A DNA stretch of 64,000 bases, from assembly GCA_902767775.1 (NCBI GenBank), contig CACXIP010000025.1, positions 1 to 64,000 on the forward strand, in the 5' to 3' direction. This stretch comes from an uncultured Prevotellaceae bacterium (GTDB taxonomy: Bacteria > Bacteroidota > Bacteroidia > Bacteroidales > Bacteroidaceae). This document shows positions 16,679 to 24,956 of the stretch, one piece after another; the stretch's first letter is position 1, and each line of letters begins with the position of its first letter. The notes beneath the pieces were generated by a model. It was not told the DNA's origin. It worked only from the letters and a program-made list of their open reading frames with translations, and did not search any database. Position numbers and translations under genes: made by a program.

Positions 16679-17839
16679 CTAATCCCAATAATCAGGTTTT
16701 TCAATATATGCACCTTTCATTCTGACATCGAGTTGATAACGGAAAGCCCACGCTGTTGTCAACTGTCCACCCATCATTCTTTCATCACGCCATTCGCACA
16801 GGAACATACCCGCACGCACCAATCGCAAGCAATCAGCCTCGGTACAGTCCTCAAGCCAAAGTCGGGCATCACCTTGATAGGGCCGGTAGATGGAGAATTC
16901 ATGGGGATAGAGGAAAAACCTATATTCAGAGGTATTCAACGAGCATCCTACAAATCCTATCACGAGCTTATGTGAAGTGAGGCAGTGGATATTGGTAGGC
17001 AGGGCAGACGGTAGTGGTGTGAACAAGCCTCCCATCTCAGAACCAGCCTGACGCCGCGCCAGTTCATACTCATACTCAGCCTTGGAAATGGCGCGTTGAC
17101 GCACCAGTCCGCTATATTTGTGAAGGATGCGCTCATCGCCACGGTATATGTCGTAAAGCTTGAGCTTTTCGATGTGCTGACTGTCATAATTGGTGCTGGA
17201 GCCAACCAATATATTCGTTCCCCTTGCATCCTTCCATCCACATTCAGGGAACAAACCTATAGTATCGACCTTCTCCATTTTTTCTACATCGAAATACACG
17301 AAGGTAGTATAGTCGGAATGCACTTCCCATGTCTCATCATAGGTCCAAGTATAATAATTCGTCTTATCAGGATTAATAGGGACACCAGGGGTGACGAGTA
17401 TATCAATATCACCTTCCGGAGTGTTCTGCTCACCACTAATGTTCGCTATTTTCTCAGTAGGCAGAGGTTTCTGTGGTTCAGACTCATAAATCTCGCCATC
17501 TTCCTCTATATGCAGATAATACTCCGTGTCAGGATTCAGGTGGTCAATCCAGCAGGAATAACAATTGCCATTTGCCTTTGTCATATATTCGGAGCCGTCA
17601 CTCCCTCGTACAGAAACCATTGCTCCTGTTATCATCCTAAGAGCATCTGAAGAATTGAGAGGTTGTGTACGTGAAAGATAGAACCTGTTGGTATCAGCTG
17701 AACATATCGTGCCTTCAACGACGAGCAAGCGGGAATCATCAGAAGAAATACTTGCCTCATATTCTTCTATACAACCCGACATTGTACATACACCTACCAT
17801 CAGGCATAGCACAGTATATAGCGATTTCAGTTTCATCAT
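16679..17839 (-). CDS. DUF4249 outer-membrane lipoprotein
   Basis: A 386-residue protein with a lipoprotein signal (MMKLKSLYTVLCLMVGVC, then TMSGC, Cys near 23) and the DUF4249 layout: an N-terminal beta domain beginning RLLVVEGTICSADTNRFYL, a conserved YYTWTYDETWEVHSDY segment and a C-terminal WAFRYQLDVRMKGAYI. DUF4249 proteins are found next to TonB-dependent receptors in Bacteroidetes and are thought to be their surface lipoprotein partners. It starts 3 bases after the receptor stop codon. Confidence 0.9.
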   Translation of the reverse strand: MMKLKSLYTVLCLMVGVCTMSGCIEEYEASISSDDSRLLVVEGTICSADTNRFYLSRTQPLNSSDALRMITGAMVSVRGSDGSEYMTKANGNCYSCWIDHLNPDTEYYLHIEEDGEIYESEPQKPLPTEKIANISGEQNTPEGDIDILVTPGVPINPDKTNYYTWTYDETWEVHSDYTTFVYFDVEKMEKVDTIGLFPECGWKDARGTNILVGSSTNYDSQHIEKLKLYDIYRGDERILHKYSGLVRQRAISKAEYEYELARRQAGSEMGGLFTPLPSALPTNIHCLTSHKLVIGFVGCSLNTSEYRFFLYPHEFSIYRPYQGDARLWLEDCTEADCLRLVRAGMFLCEWRDERMMGGQLTTAWAFRYQLDVRMKGAYIEKPDYWD

Positions 17840-17842
17840 ATA

Positions 17843-20800
17843 TTAGTTGAATCGTATATTAAGTGAAACATAAGGAATGGCTGTGCCAAACACGGACAAC
17901 TTATATCCTTGTATCTTGTTCTCTTCAGTGACATAATATATGTTATAGGCATTCTTGCGTGCCAGGGCATTGTAAACACCTATTGAGAACGAAGCGTGGA
18001 AAAAGTTGGTCAGTTTATGCGTCGGCTCTATGTTGAACGCAAGATCCAGTCGCATATAGTCAGGAATACGGTATTTGTTGCGTTCAGAATAGTATGGCAT
18101 GTATCTCCAACTGCGCGTATCATAATATTTACCCGCTGGCAGCGTTGTCGGACGGCCTGTGGCATAGTTGAAGTTGCTTGAGAAGCTATATCTCTCGGTA
18201 AACTTGAAGTTGAGCACCGCCTTCACCTCATGAGGTCTGTCATATTCTGCAGGATACCATTCACCATTGTTCAGAGGCATAGCCACCCTCTTGTCATCCT
18301 GACGGAGCAAGGAGCGCGAGAATGTATAGCTCACCCATCCATTCAACTTGCCGATAGGTTTCTTTGCCTGAAGTTCTATGCCATAAGCTCTTCCCTTAGT
18401 CGAGATGACATCGGTCTCAAGATGGTGGTTCATCAGCAGAACTGCAGAACTGCGATAATTGAGATAGTCGCTGATATGCTTATAGTATACCTCTGCAGAC
18501 AACTCGTATTTTTTGTCAGCAGTCTCGTAATAGATGCCAGTAGCAGCCTGCCAGCCATTCTGGGGCTTGATATTCAAGTCGGAAAGTTTCCACGTATCAG
18601 TAGGCGACATGATGGAAGTGTTCGACACCTTATGGATATACTGGTGCATCGTGTTGAAACCCGCCTTCAAAGAAAGGTTTTCCTGCAAGGAGTAACGAGC
18701 CGACAGACGAATCTCAGGAGCATGATAGGTCTTGATGATGCCAGTCTCGTGACGTGTCTCCAACAACGTCCTCTCTGATGGAAGTTCACCGCTTTCATAA
18801 TCATTCACGTCACGCGGACCAAGCGCATTGAAGACAGAATAGCGCAAACCTGCAGAGACCGACAGTTTTTCTGTAAGTGAGCGCTCATAGTCGAAATATG
18901 CTGCGCTCTCCAATGCCTTTTCCTTCTGCAACTGGTCTGTCATAATAAAGGATAGCTCACCCACCGGCTCATATTTTCCTGGCTGTACATTGTAGTGCTG
19001 CACGGAGAGTCCGTATGACATAACCTGCTTTTCAGACAGACGCTGCCGAATATGCAGTTTGGCCCACAATTGGTCGATGCCGAAACTCAATCGGGCAGCC
19101 ATGGAAGGCACGCTCTTGTCCTCATTGAAATAGTCGTAATGGTCAAGTCCGGCAGAAAGCGTAGCCGTTATTCCCTTGTTCAGGATAGAGCGCCACTCTG
19201 CAGATATGTTACGGTTTTGATAGCCATAATTATCCTCTGAGCTGAACGAGAACCAGTCGTTGCTCCAATAGCCATAGACCTTGAGACGATGCAAACTATT
19301 GAGCTTCCATGTCAGTACGCCACCGAAATCATAGAAGTTGGCACTACCATCCCTATAACCGCTTTTCTCCGGCAATTTTTTGAGCATCCAGTCACTGTAG
19401 GTTGTGCGGCCATTCAACAGCAGTGACACATGTTCTTTCACAATAGGTATCTCTATGTTCGCCTTGCTGGTAAGTGCACCTATGCTTACCGAACCAGTAA
19501 GCTTCTGCATATTAGCCTCCTTCGATGTCACTTTCAGCACACTGCTTATTCTGCCACCATATTCTACAGGGATACTTGACTTGAACAGCTCCACATCCTC
19601 AACCATATCTGAATTGAAAGACGTAAACAATCCGAACAGGTGTGACGGATTATACACAGTACCACCATTGAACAGTATAAGGTTCTGGTCTGTCGCACCT
19701 CCTCGCACATTATAACCGCTTGAGGCCTCTCCAACTGTAGTGACACCTGGCAGGGAGAGCACGATTTTCATAATGTCTGACTCGCCAAAGGCCGACGGGA
19801 TGTTCTTGAGCAGCACAGGTTTGAACTTCTCAGAACCCATCATCATGTTGTTCACAGCCGACGGTCGGCCACCGACGACCACTATCTCGTCAAGTTCCTG
19901 ATCGTCGGCAATGCTCGCCCTTGCTTTCTTCACACCCGGCACAATATAGGTCCTTGTCTTTGTATGGGCGACATTCTTTGCGTCAGAATCGCTATCAAGG
20001 ACAGGAATACCGGTAACAAGCGACAAATCGGTTCTGTCCATCATCTTTTCATCGGTTGATTGGGGAGGTTGGCTAACAATCCTCTTACCTCTCACCTTTT
20101 GTCCCTCACCACCGGATTTCTGTATTGGAGAGCCAGAAATGCTTTCCACTAATTTCATAAGGCTATTCTCACGCTTACTCTTTGAGAAAGAAAGATGATT
20201 TTTCCTTGCAAACTGCCTGATTTGCTTTTTCTGCTCCGGAAAGAGCTTAGCCACATCGGATGCCCGCCTCACATGATGCATTTCTCCGTCTGGAGTAATG
20301 AGCGTATAATGCTGCATAGTGTTAAGCACCCTTAGATATTTCCTTAATTCATAAGCTCTTTCACCGCCATCAATCTTCCACATGCTATGATACAGACGAA
20401 TGCCATTAGTGCTTCCATCACAGAGTTGTGACGCATATCGTGTGCTGTCCTCTGGGTCACGCACATATCTGTGACCATCCATCTCAAACCAGTCAACGTA
20501 TTTTTTCTCTGGCAGACATATAAAATTGTTCGCTGGAGCAAGAACCACCACTTGTTGCTTCAATTGGTCAAAACGTAGTTGCACATGATCATAGACCACA
20601 CCATAATAGCTGATACGGCCTGGATACATATCAGTATTGTTATTATAATATGGGATGTCATGCCACAACCATGTTTGGTATTGTGGCTCAAGTGCTCCAA
20701 CATACAGGCGGGCAAAATCTGAAGCAGAGGGGAAATACTCCTGAGCTCCAACATTCTGTGCGACAACCATCATAAAGACAAATATCAACCTGTACTTTTT

Positions 20801-20866
20801 CCAGTTTTTATATCTGCTTGTATACATACCGCTTGTTAAGATAGTCTTTTTATTAAAATGCAGCAA
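17843..20866 (-). CDS. TonB-dependent receptor with atypical N-terminal domain
   Basis: A large outer-membrane receptor (1007 residues from the first ATG; a start 13 codons later at 20827 is equally possible) with a signal peptide ending near VVAQNVGAQ. Instead of the usual carboxypeptidase-regulatory beta-sandwich, residues 45-240 are an unrecognised domain (SASDFARLYVGALEPQYQTW, RISYYGVVYDHVQLRFDQLK). The plug begins near residue 340 (ELDEIVVVGG, then VNNMMMGSEKF) with SGYNVRGGATDQNLILFNGG, and a 22-strand-type barrel fills the rest, ending in an aromatic/Asn C-terminus (PYVSLNIRFN). The ligand is unknown. It heads an operon with DUF4249 and the plug-like protein. Confidence 0.9.
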   Translation of the reverse strand: MLHFNKKTILTSGMYTSRYKNWKKYRLIFVFMMVVAQNVGAQEYFPSASDFARLYVGALEPQYQTWLWHDIPYYNNNTDMYPGRISYYGVVYDHVQLRFDQLKQQVVVLAPANNFICLPEKKYVDWFEMDGHRYVRDPEDSTRYASQLCDGSTNGIRLYHSMWKIDGGERAYELRKYLRVLNTMQHYTLITPDGEMHHVRRASDVAKLFPEQKKQIRQFARKNHLSFSKSKRENSLMKLVESISGSPIQKSGGEGQKVRGKRIVSQPPQSTDEKMMDRTDLSLVTGIPVLDSDSDAKNVAHTKTRTYIVPGVKKARASIADDQELDEIVVVGGRPSAVNNMMMGSEKFKPVLLKNIPSAFGESDIMKIVLSLPGVTTVGEASSGYNVRGGATDQNLILFNGGTVYNPSHLFGLFTSFNSDMVEDVELFKSSIPVEYGGRISSVLKVTSKEANMQKLTGSVSIGALTSKANIEIPIVKEHVSLLLNGRTTYSDWMLKKLPEKSGYRDGSANFYDFGGVLTWKLNSLHRLKVYGYWSNDWFSFSSEDNYGYQNRNISAEWRSILNKGITATLSAGLDHYDYFNEDKSVPSMAARLSFGIDQLWAKLHIRQRLSEKQVMSYGLSVQHYNVQPGKYEPVGELSFIMTDQLQKEKALESAAYFDYERSLTEKLSVSAGLRYSVFNALGPRDVNDYESGELPSERTLLETRHETGIIKTYHAPEIRLSARYSLQENLSLKAGFNTMHQYIHKVSNTSIMSPTDTWKLSDLNIKPQNGWQAATGIYYETADKKYELSAEVYYKHISDYLNYRSSAVLLMNHHLETDVISTKGRAYGIELQAKKPIGKLNGWVSYTFSRSLLRQDDKRVAMPLNNGEWYPAEYDRPHEVKAVLNFKFTERYSFSSNFNYATGRPTTLPAGKYYDTRSWRYMPYYSERNKYRIPDYMRLDLAFNIEPTHKLTNFFHASFSIGVYNALARKNAYNIYYVTEENKIQGYKLSVFGTAIPYVSLNIRFN

Positions 20867-21159
20867 ATGCTCAATCCTTGCACAAAATAATGTTAAAAAA
20901 TCATAATCGGGTGGTATGGTCTATTCAATCCCCATCTCGATATTTTGTGAATCATCCATGCAGACCATAACCCTTTTTGGACGACGTTTTGACTCACAAG
21001 GCTTCAAAGGTAGTGCTTTTACTCGAAATACCACAATTTTCAATAGAAGATTTATCTTTTCACCGTTAGAAAATTGTTTTCATCGACTTTTTAGATCCAA
21101 ATAGCATCCCGCAACGTCGTCTGGTGACTGTGATTCTCCAATGTGAGACCATTTTTTCA
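20867..21159. other. Intergenic spacer upstream of the TonB receptor
   Basis: Apart from the receptor promoter at 21005-21037 I see no gene, terminator or repeat here. Composition is AT-rich. The stretch ends where the first copy of the duplicated small-ORF unit begins. Confidence 0.6.
21005..21037 (-). promoter_or_regulatory. Probable promoter of the TonB receptor operon
   Basis: TACCTTTG on the minus strand (21012-21005) with ATTG (21037-21034) 21 bp upstream, one mismatch from TTTG. The leader would be about 130-170 bases. Confidence 0.5.
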
Positions 21160-21252
21160 AGGTATTGCGACAGTTTTCCTATCGCTTTTTGGGGAAATGT
21201 CGCAACATGGGTATTCTGTCGCTTCAACTTCTACAAGAAAAAGCGAAAAAAC

Positions 21253-21283
21253 TTTGCTGACGCTTAAAGCCGCTCTATCTTTG
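21253..21283 (+). promoter_or_regulatory. Promoter of small ORF, copy A
   Basis: TTTG (21253-21256), 19 bp, TATCTTTG (21276-21283): a perfect match to the Bacteroidetes consensus, conserved in copy B. Confidence 0.85.
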
Positions 21284-21336
21284 CATCAGAAAAAACAAAA
21301 AACAAAAATAACAAATAACAAAAAAAAGAAAAGATT

Positions 21337-21528
21337 ATGAAGACAATGAATGCAACCCCAATGACTATTGCTCAGTATGAGCATGATCATGTAGACGTAG
21401 TCGCCAAGTGCAAGAAAGCCATCTCCAAGTTCATCAACACCTACCTGGTTTTTGCCCACCGGAATGTATGTGGACCCAGAGCAGCAGAAACAGATTTGGC
21501 GCTAACCAACTCGTCTTATAGGAACTGA
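21337..21528 (+). pseudogene. Frameshifted copy of the 58-residue small ORF
   Basis: The first 39 codons match the intact copy at 23203 almost exactly (MKTMNATPMTIAQYEHDHVD and onward). Then an exact 8-base deletion (CTTCCAGA in copy B, between 21452 and 21453 here) shifts the frame and gives a different 24-residue tail. Beyond the deletion the DNA still aligns to copy B, and the restored frame would read MYVDPEQQKQIWR with mainly synonymous changes, so the loss is recent. Either a pseudogene or a variant peptide; family unknown. Confidence 0.75.
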
Positions 21529-21555
21529 CAGACAGAACATTGAAGTCATTTTGGT

Positions 21556-21603
21556 CAATTCGGGCGAAATCTACCCCATAAGGCATAGATTTCGCCCGAA
21601 TTG
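21556..21603 (+). other. Conserved 18-bp hairpin, copy A
   Basis: CAATTCGGGCGAAATCTA pairs perfectly with 21586-21603 across a 12-base loop. Only TTGTTTC follows, a weak T-tract, so it may terminate poorly or serve as an RNA stability element. In copy B one pair is A-T where this copy has G-C (21566 with 21593). Confidence 0.85.
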
Positions 21604-21647
21604 TTTCATATATGAGCCATACCAAGAGGATTCATCAAAAATAGTGT

Positions 21648-21655
21648 TATCTTTG
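21648..21655 (+). promoter_or_regulatory. -7 element upstream of the methyltransferase gene
   Basis: TATCTTTG 42 bases before the start codon; no TTTG at consensus distance. The leader would be about 37 bases. Confidence 0.55.
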
Positions 21656-21697
21656 CATATATTTTGAAAGACGAACTCCTATCAAGGTTGAGAAACA

Positions 21698-22369
21698 ATG
21701 GATAAAAACTTGCTGATACAATCACTAACCAAGTATTTTCTCGGGGTCATCATCCTCGGGGTTCTGTTGTTCTTCCCTGCGGGGTCTTTCCATTACTGGC
21801 AAGGATGGCTGTTGATGGGCATCTTGTTCATCCCGATGTCCATTGCCGGTTTCGTGATGATGGTCAAAAACCCAGAATTGCTGAGAAAGCGCCTCAATAC
21901 CAAAGAAAAGGAAACAGAGCAAAAGGCCGTTGTAACCATTAGCGGTTTGTTGTTTATCACCACTTTTATTGTTGCCGGACTGAACTGGCGTTTTGACTGG
22001 TGGGTGTTAGCTGATTGGGTGGTATGGGTTGCCGCCGTCATCTTTCTGGCTTCATATCTCTTGTATGCAGAAGTCATGCGGGAGAACACGTATCTTTCCC
22101 GAACCATAGAGGTACAAGACAACCAAAAGGTGATAGATACTGGTCTGTACGGGATTGTACGTCATCCTATGTATATGGCCACAACAGCACTATTCCTGAC
22201 CATGCCATTGGTGCTGGCATCACCTATCTCGTTTCTGATTATGCTGGGATACATTCCTGTGATAGCCAAGCGCATCCGAAATGAAGAAACAGTCCTGGAA
22301 GAAGGGCTGGAAGGTTACAAAGACTATAAGATGCATGTGAAATACAAGATGATTCCGTTTGTATGGTAG
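21698..22369 (+). CDS. Isoprenylcysteine carboxyl methyltransferase-family membrane protein
   Basis: A 223-residue membrane protein with four to five hydrophobic helices and the ICMT/PEMT-type C-terminal signature: GLYGIVRHPMYMATTALF followed by RIRNEETVLEEGLEGYKDYK, the SAM-binding region of this family. In bacteria these proteins methylate small lipids or are of unknown substrate; there is no prenylated protein here. Its stop overlaps the next reading frame but the best start of the next gene is 23 bases downstream. The pair lies between the two copies of the small-ORF unit. Confidence 0.85.
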   Translation: MDKNLLIQSLTKYFLGVIILGVLLFFPAGSFHYWQGWLLMGILFIPMSIAGFVMMVKNPELLRKRLNTKEKETEQKAVVTISGLLFITTFIVAGLNWRFDWWVLADWVVWVAAVIFLASYLLYAEVMRENTYLSRTIEVQDNQKVIDTGLYGIVRHPMYMATTALFLTMPLVLASPISFLIMLGYIPVIAKRIRNEETVLEEGLEGYKDYKMHVKYKMIPFVW

Positions 22370-22392
22370 TTTGCAATTTGCCTCATGAACAT

Positions 22393-22980
22393 ATGAAAAA
22401 GATATTGTTTCTTCATGGCTTCTATGCCAGCGGACAGTGCATCCCTGCTATGACCTTGCGGGAGGCATTTGAAGGGAAAGCGCAGGTGCTGACACCTGAC
22501 CTGCCGACACATCCACGGATGGCATTGGAACAAATCAAGACTTTTTGTGACAAGGAGAAGCCCGACCTACTTGTGGGCAACAGCTGTGGCTCGTTTTATG
22601 CCCAGATGGTTGCACCCATCATCGGAACGCCAGCCTTGCTGGGTAATCCACATTTCAAGATGACGGAGTTTCTGAAGACACGCATCGGCGAACATGAGTA
22701 CAAGTCACCACGCAAGGATGGCAAACAGCGGTTTGTCATCGATGAAACCTTGATAAAGGAGTTTGCAGAACTGGAGGCCGTTCAGTTCGATTCCTGCCAT
22801 CCCGATAGCAAAGACCGCATCTGGGGTTTGTTCGGTGAAAATGACACGCTGGCGCACTTCGAGCCTTTGTTTCTGGAACACTACAGCCATTCTTTTCATT
22901 TCCCCGGCGGTCATACCCCGACTGCTGATGAAGTACGCACATGGTATGTGCCACTGATAGAGAAGTTACTGATGCCATAA
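22393..22980 (+). CDS. YqiA-like alpha/beta hydrolase
   Basis: Start chosen at 22393 (MKKILFLHGFYASGQC), where the family-typical first strand and HGF oxyanion motif begin; a frame from 22363 would overlap the previous gene. The 195-residue product has a nucleophile elbow LLVGNSCGSFYAQ (Ser near residue 70), a late acid in GLFGENDTL and a final His in FHFPGGHTPT, completing a Ser-Asp-His triad. Small esterases of the YqiA/YcfP group act on short acyl esters. It probably shares a transcript with the methyltransferase gene. Confidence 0.85.
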   Translation: MKKILFLHGFYASGQCIPAMTLREAFEGKAQVLTPDLPTHPRMALEQIKTFCDKEKPDLLVGNSCGSFYAQMVAPIIGTPALLGNPHFKMTEFLKTRIGEHEYKSPRKDGKQRFVIDETLIKEFAELEAVQFDSCHPDSKDRIWGLFGENDTLAHFEPLFLEHYSHSFHFPGGHTPTADEVRTWYVPLIEKLLMP

Positions 22981-23117
22981 AGATTATCTTTCTCGTTTTC
23001 AACGGTATAATAGAGTATTTATTAAGGTCTTGCGACAGTATTCTCATCGCTTTTGAGGGAACTGTCGCAATTTAGGTATTGTGTCGCGCCAACTTTATCA
23101 AGAAACAGCGAAAAAAC

Positions 23118-23148
23118 TTTGCTGACGCTTAAAGCCGCTCTATCTTTG
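23118..23148 (+). promoter_or_regulatory. Promoter of small ORF, copy B
   Basis: TTTG (23118-23121), 19 bp, TATCTTTG (23141-23148), identical to copy A. The predicted leader is about 50 bases and A-rich. Confidence 0.85.
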
Positions 23149-23202
23149 CATCAGAAAAAGAACAAAAAACAAAAATAATAAATAATAAAAAACGAAAAGA
23201 TT

Positions 23203-23379
23203 ATGAAGACAATGAATGCAACCCCAATGACTATTGCTCAGTATGAGCATGATCATGTAGACGTAGTCGCCAAGTGCAAGAAAGCCATCTCAAAGTTCAT
23301 CAACACCTACCTGGTTTTCTTCCAGATGCCCACCGGTATGTATGTGGACCCGGAACAGCAGAAGAAAATATGGCGCTAA
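23203..23379 (+). CDS. 58-residue small protein, intact copy, unknown family
   Basis: The ORF reads from MKTMNATPMTIAQYEHDHVD through a Lys-rich amphipathic stretch (VVAKCKKAISKFI), a hydrophobic NTYLVFF and a tail QMPTGMYVDPEQQKKIWR. It is real in my view because it has a perfect promoter, a second copy exists, and after codon 40 the copies differ mainly at third positions (CCA/CCG, GAG/GAA, AAA/AAG). There is no signal peptide. I recognise no family; a regulatory peptide, toxin-like peptide or short DNA- or membrane-binding protein would all fit. One Cys and one Trp are present. Confidence 0.75.
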   Translation: MKTMNATPMTIAQYEHDHVDVVAKCKKAISKFINTYLVFFQMPTGMYVDPEQQKKIWR

Positions 23380-23429
23380 CCAGCTCGTCCCATAAGAACT
23401 GTCAGACAGAACATTGAAGTCATTTTGGT

Positions 23430-23477
23430 CAATTCGGGCAAAATCTACCCTAAACGGCATAGATTTTGCCCGAATTG
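23430..23477 (+). other. Conserved 18-bp hairpin, copy B
   Basis: CAATTCGGGCAAAATCTA pairs perfectly with 23460-23477 across a 12-base loop. The A23440-T23467 pair replaces G-C of copy A, a compensatory change. It could also serve the convergent DUF418 gene. Confidence 0.85.
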
Positions 23478-23518
23478 TCGTTTGTGCGTGCTGAGAGGAC
23501 AGGGAGCGACCGCGAGCC

Positions 23519-24736
23519 TCACCTCACAATCTTGAAAAAACGGCCATAAGTCAGGATGCGCCAAATCCACTCGAGAGGACCGAATAGGAAACAGCGGAGC
23601 CACAGCTTGCTGAACAACATCATCAGAAGAAAAGCACCAATGGCTATGAACTCGATAGTGACAAGTCCTACCGATGTGCCCCACCCCATTCCGATGCCAT
23701 AGAACAGCAGCATGCCCATTAACGACTGTGAGATATAGTTTGTCAAAGCCATACGTCCCGATGCTGCAAAAAGCGTAAAGGCAGGCATCACCTTTTGTGT
23801 ATAGCGGCTGTAAAGCAGGCAAATGCCAGAGATATAGGCAAAGGTCAGAGGAATGACACTCACCGCATAAAGCATTGAATGGCAAGTCAGGCCCCATGGA
23901 CAGCCCCCAACTGCACTCCATGCATAGAAAAGAGAAGTGGGGAATCCCAACGCAAGAGTCCAGCCAAAGAATCGTTTCAACGGCAACGAACCGAGCTGTG
24001 CATAAAAACGGTGCTTCCCTATCAAATGGCCAAGAATGAACAAGCCCACCACTTTTGGCAAGCGATGCCCACTGACAAACTCCCACACCCGCTCATATGC
24101 CCCCTGCAATAGAAAAGCAAACATCTGCGGATAGCTGTCAGCATCACGAAGCCATGAGGCAAAATTTTCCTCCGTAATACCCTGTTCGGCAGCTTTCGTC
24201 CACCAAGCATTGTAGAAAGGTCTGGCAAAGTCAATCCCACAAAACTCCGTCAAGGCATCCAGACCGACGGGAATGAAGATAAGCAAGATGGCTACGGACA
24301 GCAGGGCTTTGTCGCTCAGTTTGATGAACAGTAGCAGCAACATACCACCTACGGCATATAAGAACAATATGTCACCACTCCATAGGAACATCATGTGACA
24401 TAATCCTATCACAGCAAGAATCACCATACGCCTCAGGAAGAGCGACACACTGTGGCGAGCCAGTATCAGAGAGAATCCTATGCCAAACAACATAAAGAAT
24501 ATGGAGTAGAACTTGCCATCAATAAACAAATATTGCAGGAATTTCACTACCTCGTCAACGCCAGCCGTAGGCATGGCAGCCTGTTCCTCTGATGACAGGA
24601 AGGTCCAGAGCGCGAACTCAGGAAAGTTAGCCATGGCAATACCCAGCAAGGCCATTCCCCGCAAGGCATCAAGTATGACATACCGCTCACGTTCAGCCGT
24701 GGGACCTTTAATATTTTGATTTCCAAATGAATTCAT
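23519..24736 (-). CDS. DUF418 integral membrane protein
   Basis: Start set at 24736 (MNSFGNQNIKGPTAERERY) because the promoter at 24755-24788 excludes a frame opening at 24820. The roughly 405-residue product has an N-terminal heparan-acetyltransferase-like segment (VILDALRGMALLGIAMANFP), some ten hydrophobic helices and the C-terminal DUF418 signature (ASGRMALTNYISQSLMGMLL, then FGPLEWIWRILTYGR). DUF418 proteins are widespread and thought to be involved in transport or acyl transfer, without a settled function. Confidence 0.88.
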   Translation of the reverse strand: MNSFGNQNIKGPTAERERYVILDALRGMALLGIAMANFPEFALWTFLSSEEQAAMPTAGVDEVVKFLQYLFIDGKFYSIFFMLFGIGFSLILARHSVSLFLRRMVILAVIGLCHMMFLWSGDILFLYAVGGMLLLLFIKLSDKALLSVAILLIFIPVGLDALTEFCGIDFARPFYNAWWTKAAEQGITEENFASWLRDADSYPQMFAFLLQGAYERVWEFVSGHRLPKVVGLFILGHLIGKHRFYAQLGSLPLKRFFGWTLALGFPTSLFYAWSAVGGCPWGLTCHSMLYAVSVIPLTFAYISGICLLYSRYTQKVMPAFTLFAASGRMALTNYISQSLMGMLLFYGIGMGWGTSVGLVTIEFIAIGAFLLMMLFSKLWLRCFLFGPLEWIWRILTYGRFFKIVR

Positions 24737-24754
24737 GGGTAAATCCGTATTGTG

Positions 24755-24788
24755 CAAAAGTACACATTTTTGTCCGAAATACCACAAA
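24755..24788 (-). promoter_or_regulatory. Promoter of the DUF418 gene
   Basis: Minus-strand TTTG (24788-24785), 22 bp, TACTTTTG (24762-24755). Confidence 0.6.
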
Positions 24789-24859
24789 ATGGGACACGGA
24801 TTCTTCATAAAATGCTCCATGTAATATACCTCAGAATTGCTGAACTCAGATATTTGCCG

Positions 24860-24867
24860 TATCTTTG
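24860..24867 (+). promoter_or_regulatory. -7 element of the ECF sigma operon
   Basis: TATCTTTG, with ATTG 20 bp upstream (24836-24839) as an imperfect -33. The leader would be about 85 bases. Confidence 0.55.
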
Positions 24868-24956
24868 GGCCAATACAGAGAATGCCCGCCGGAACAAGGA
24901 AGAAAAAAATGTTGATTCTGGCGTAGCGTTTAAGGTATGTTTGGTGTAATATAAGT

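Larger units (their letters stand above)
21160..21604 (+). repeat. Duplicated small-ORF unit, copy A
   Basis: Direct repeat of 23023-23478. In order it holds a dyad (TTGCGACA 21165-21172, TGTCGCAA 21198-21205), a TTTG-N19-TATCTTTG promoter (21253-21283), an A-rich leader, the small ORF from 21337, about 30 conserved non-coding bases after the ancestral stop, and an 18-bp hairpin (21556-21573 with 21586-21603). The part from the promoter through ORF codon 39 is nearly identical between copies, whereas the upstream dyad region has diverged. Confidence 0.9.
23023..23478 (+). repeat. Duplicated small-ORF unit, copy B
   Basis: Second copy of the unit at 21160-21604. The dyad is longer here (TTGCGACAGT 23030-23039 with ACTGTCGCAA 23061-23070), then promoter 23118-23148, the intact ORF 23203-23379, the conserved 3' stretch and the hairpin 23430-23477. 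It ends 41 bases before the convergent DUF418 gene stops. Confidence 0.9.

Noticed and set aside
21160..23478. Insertion sequence or composite transposon
   Set aside because: No transposase, no terminal inverted repeats at the outer ends and no target duplication that I can see; direct repeats alone are not enough.
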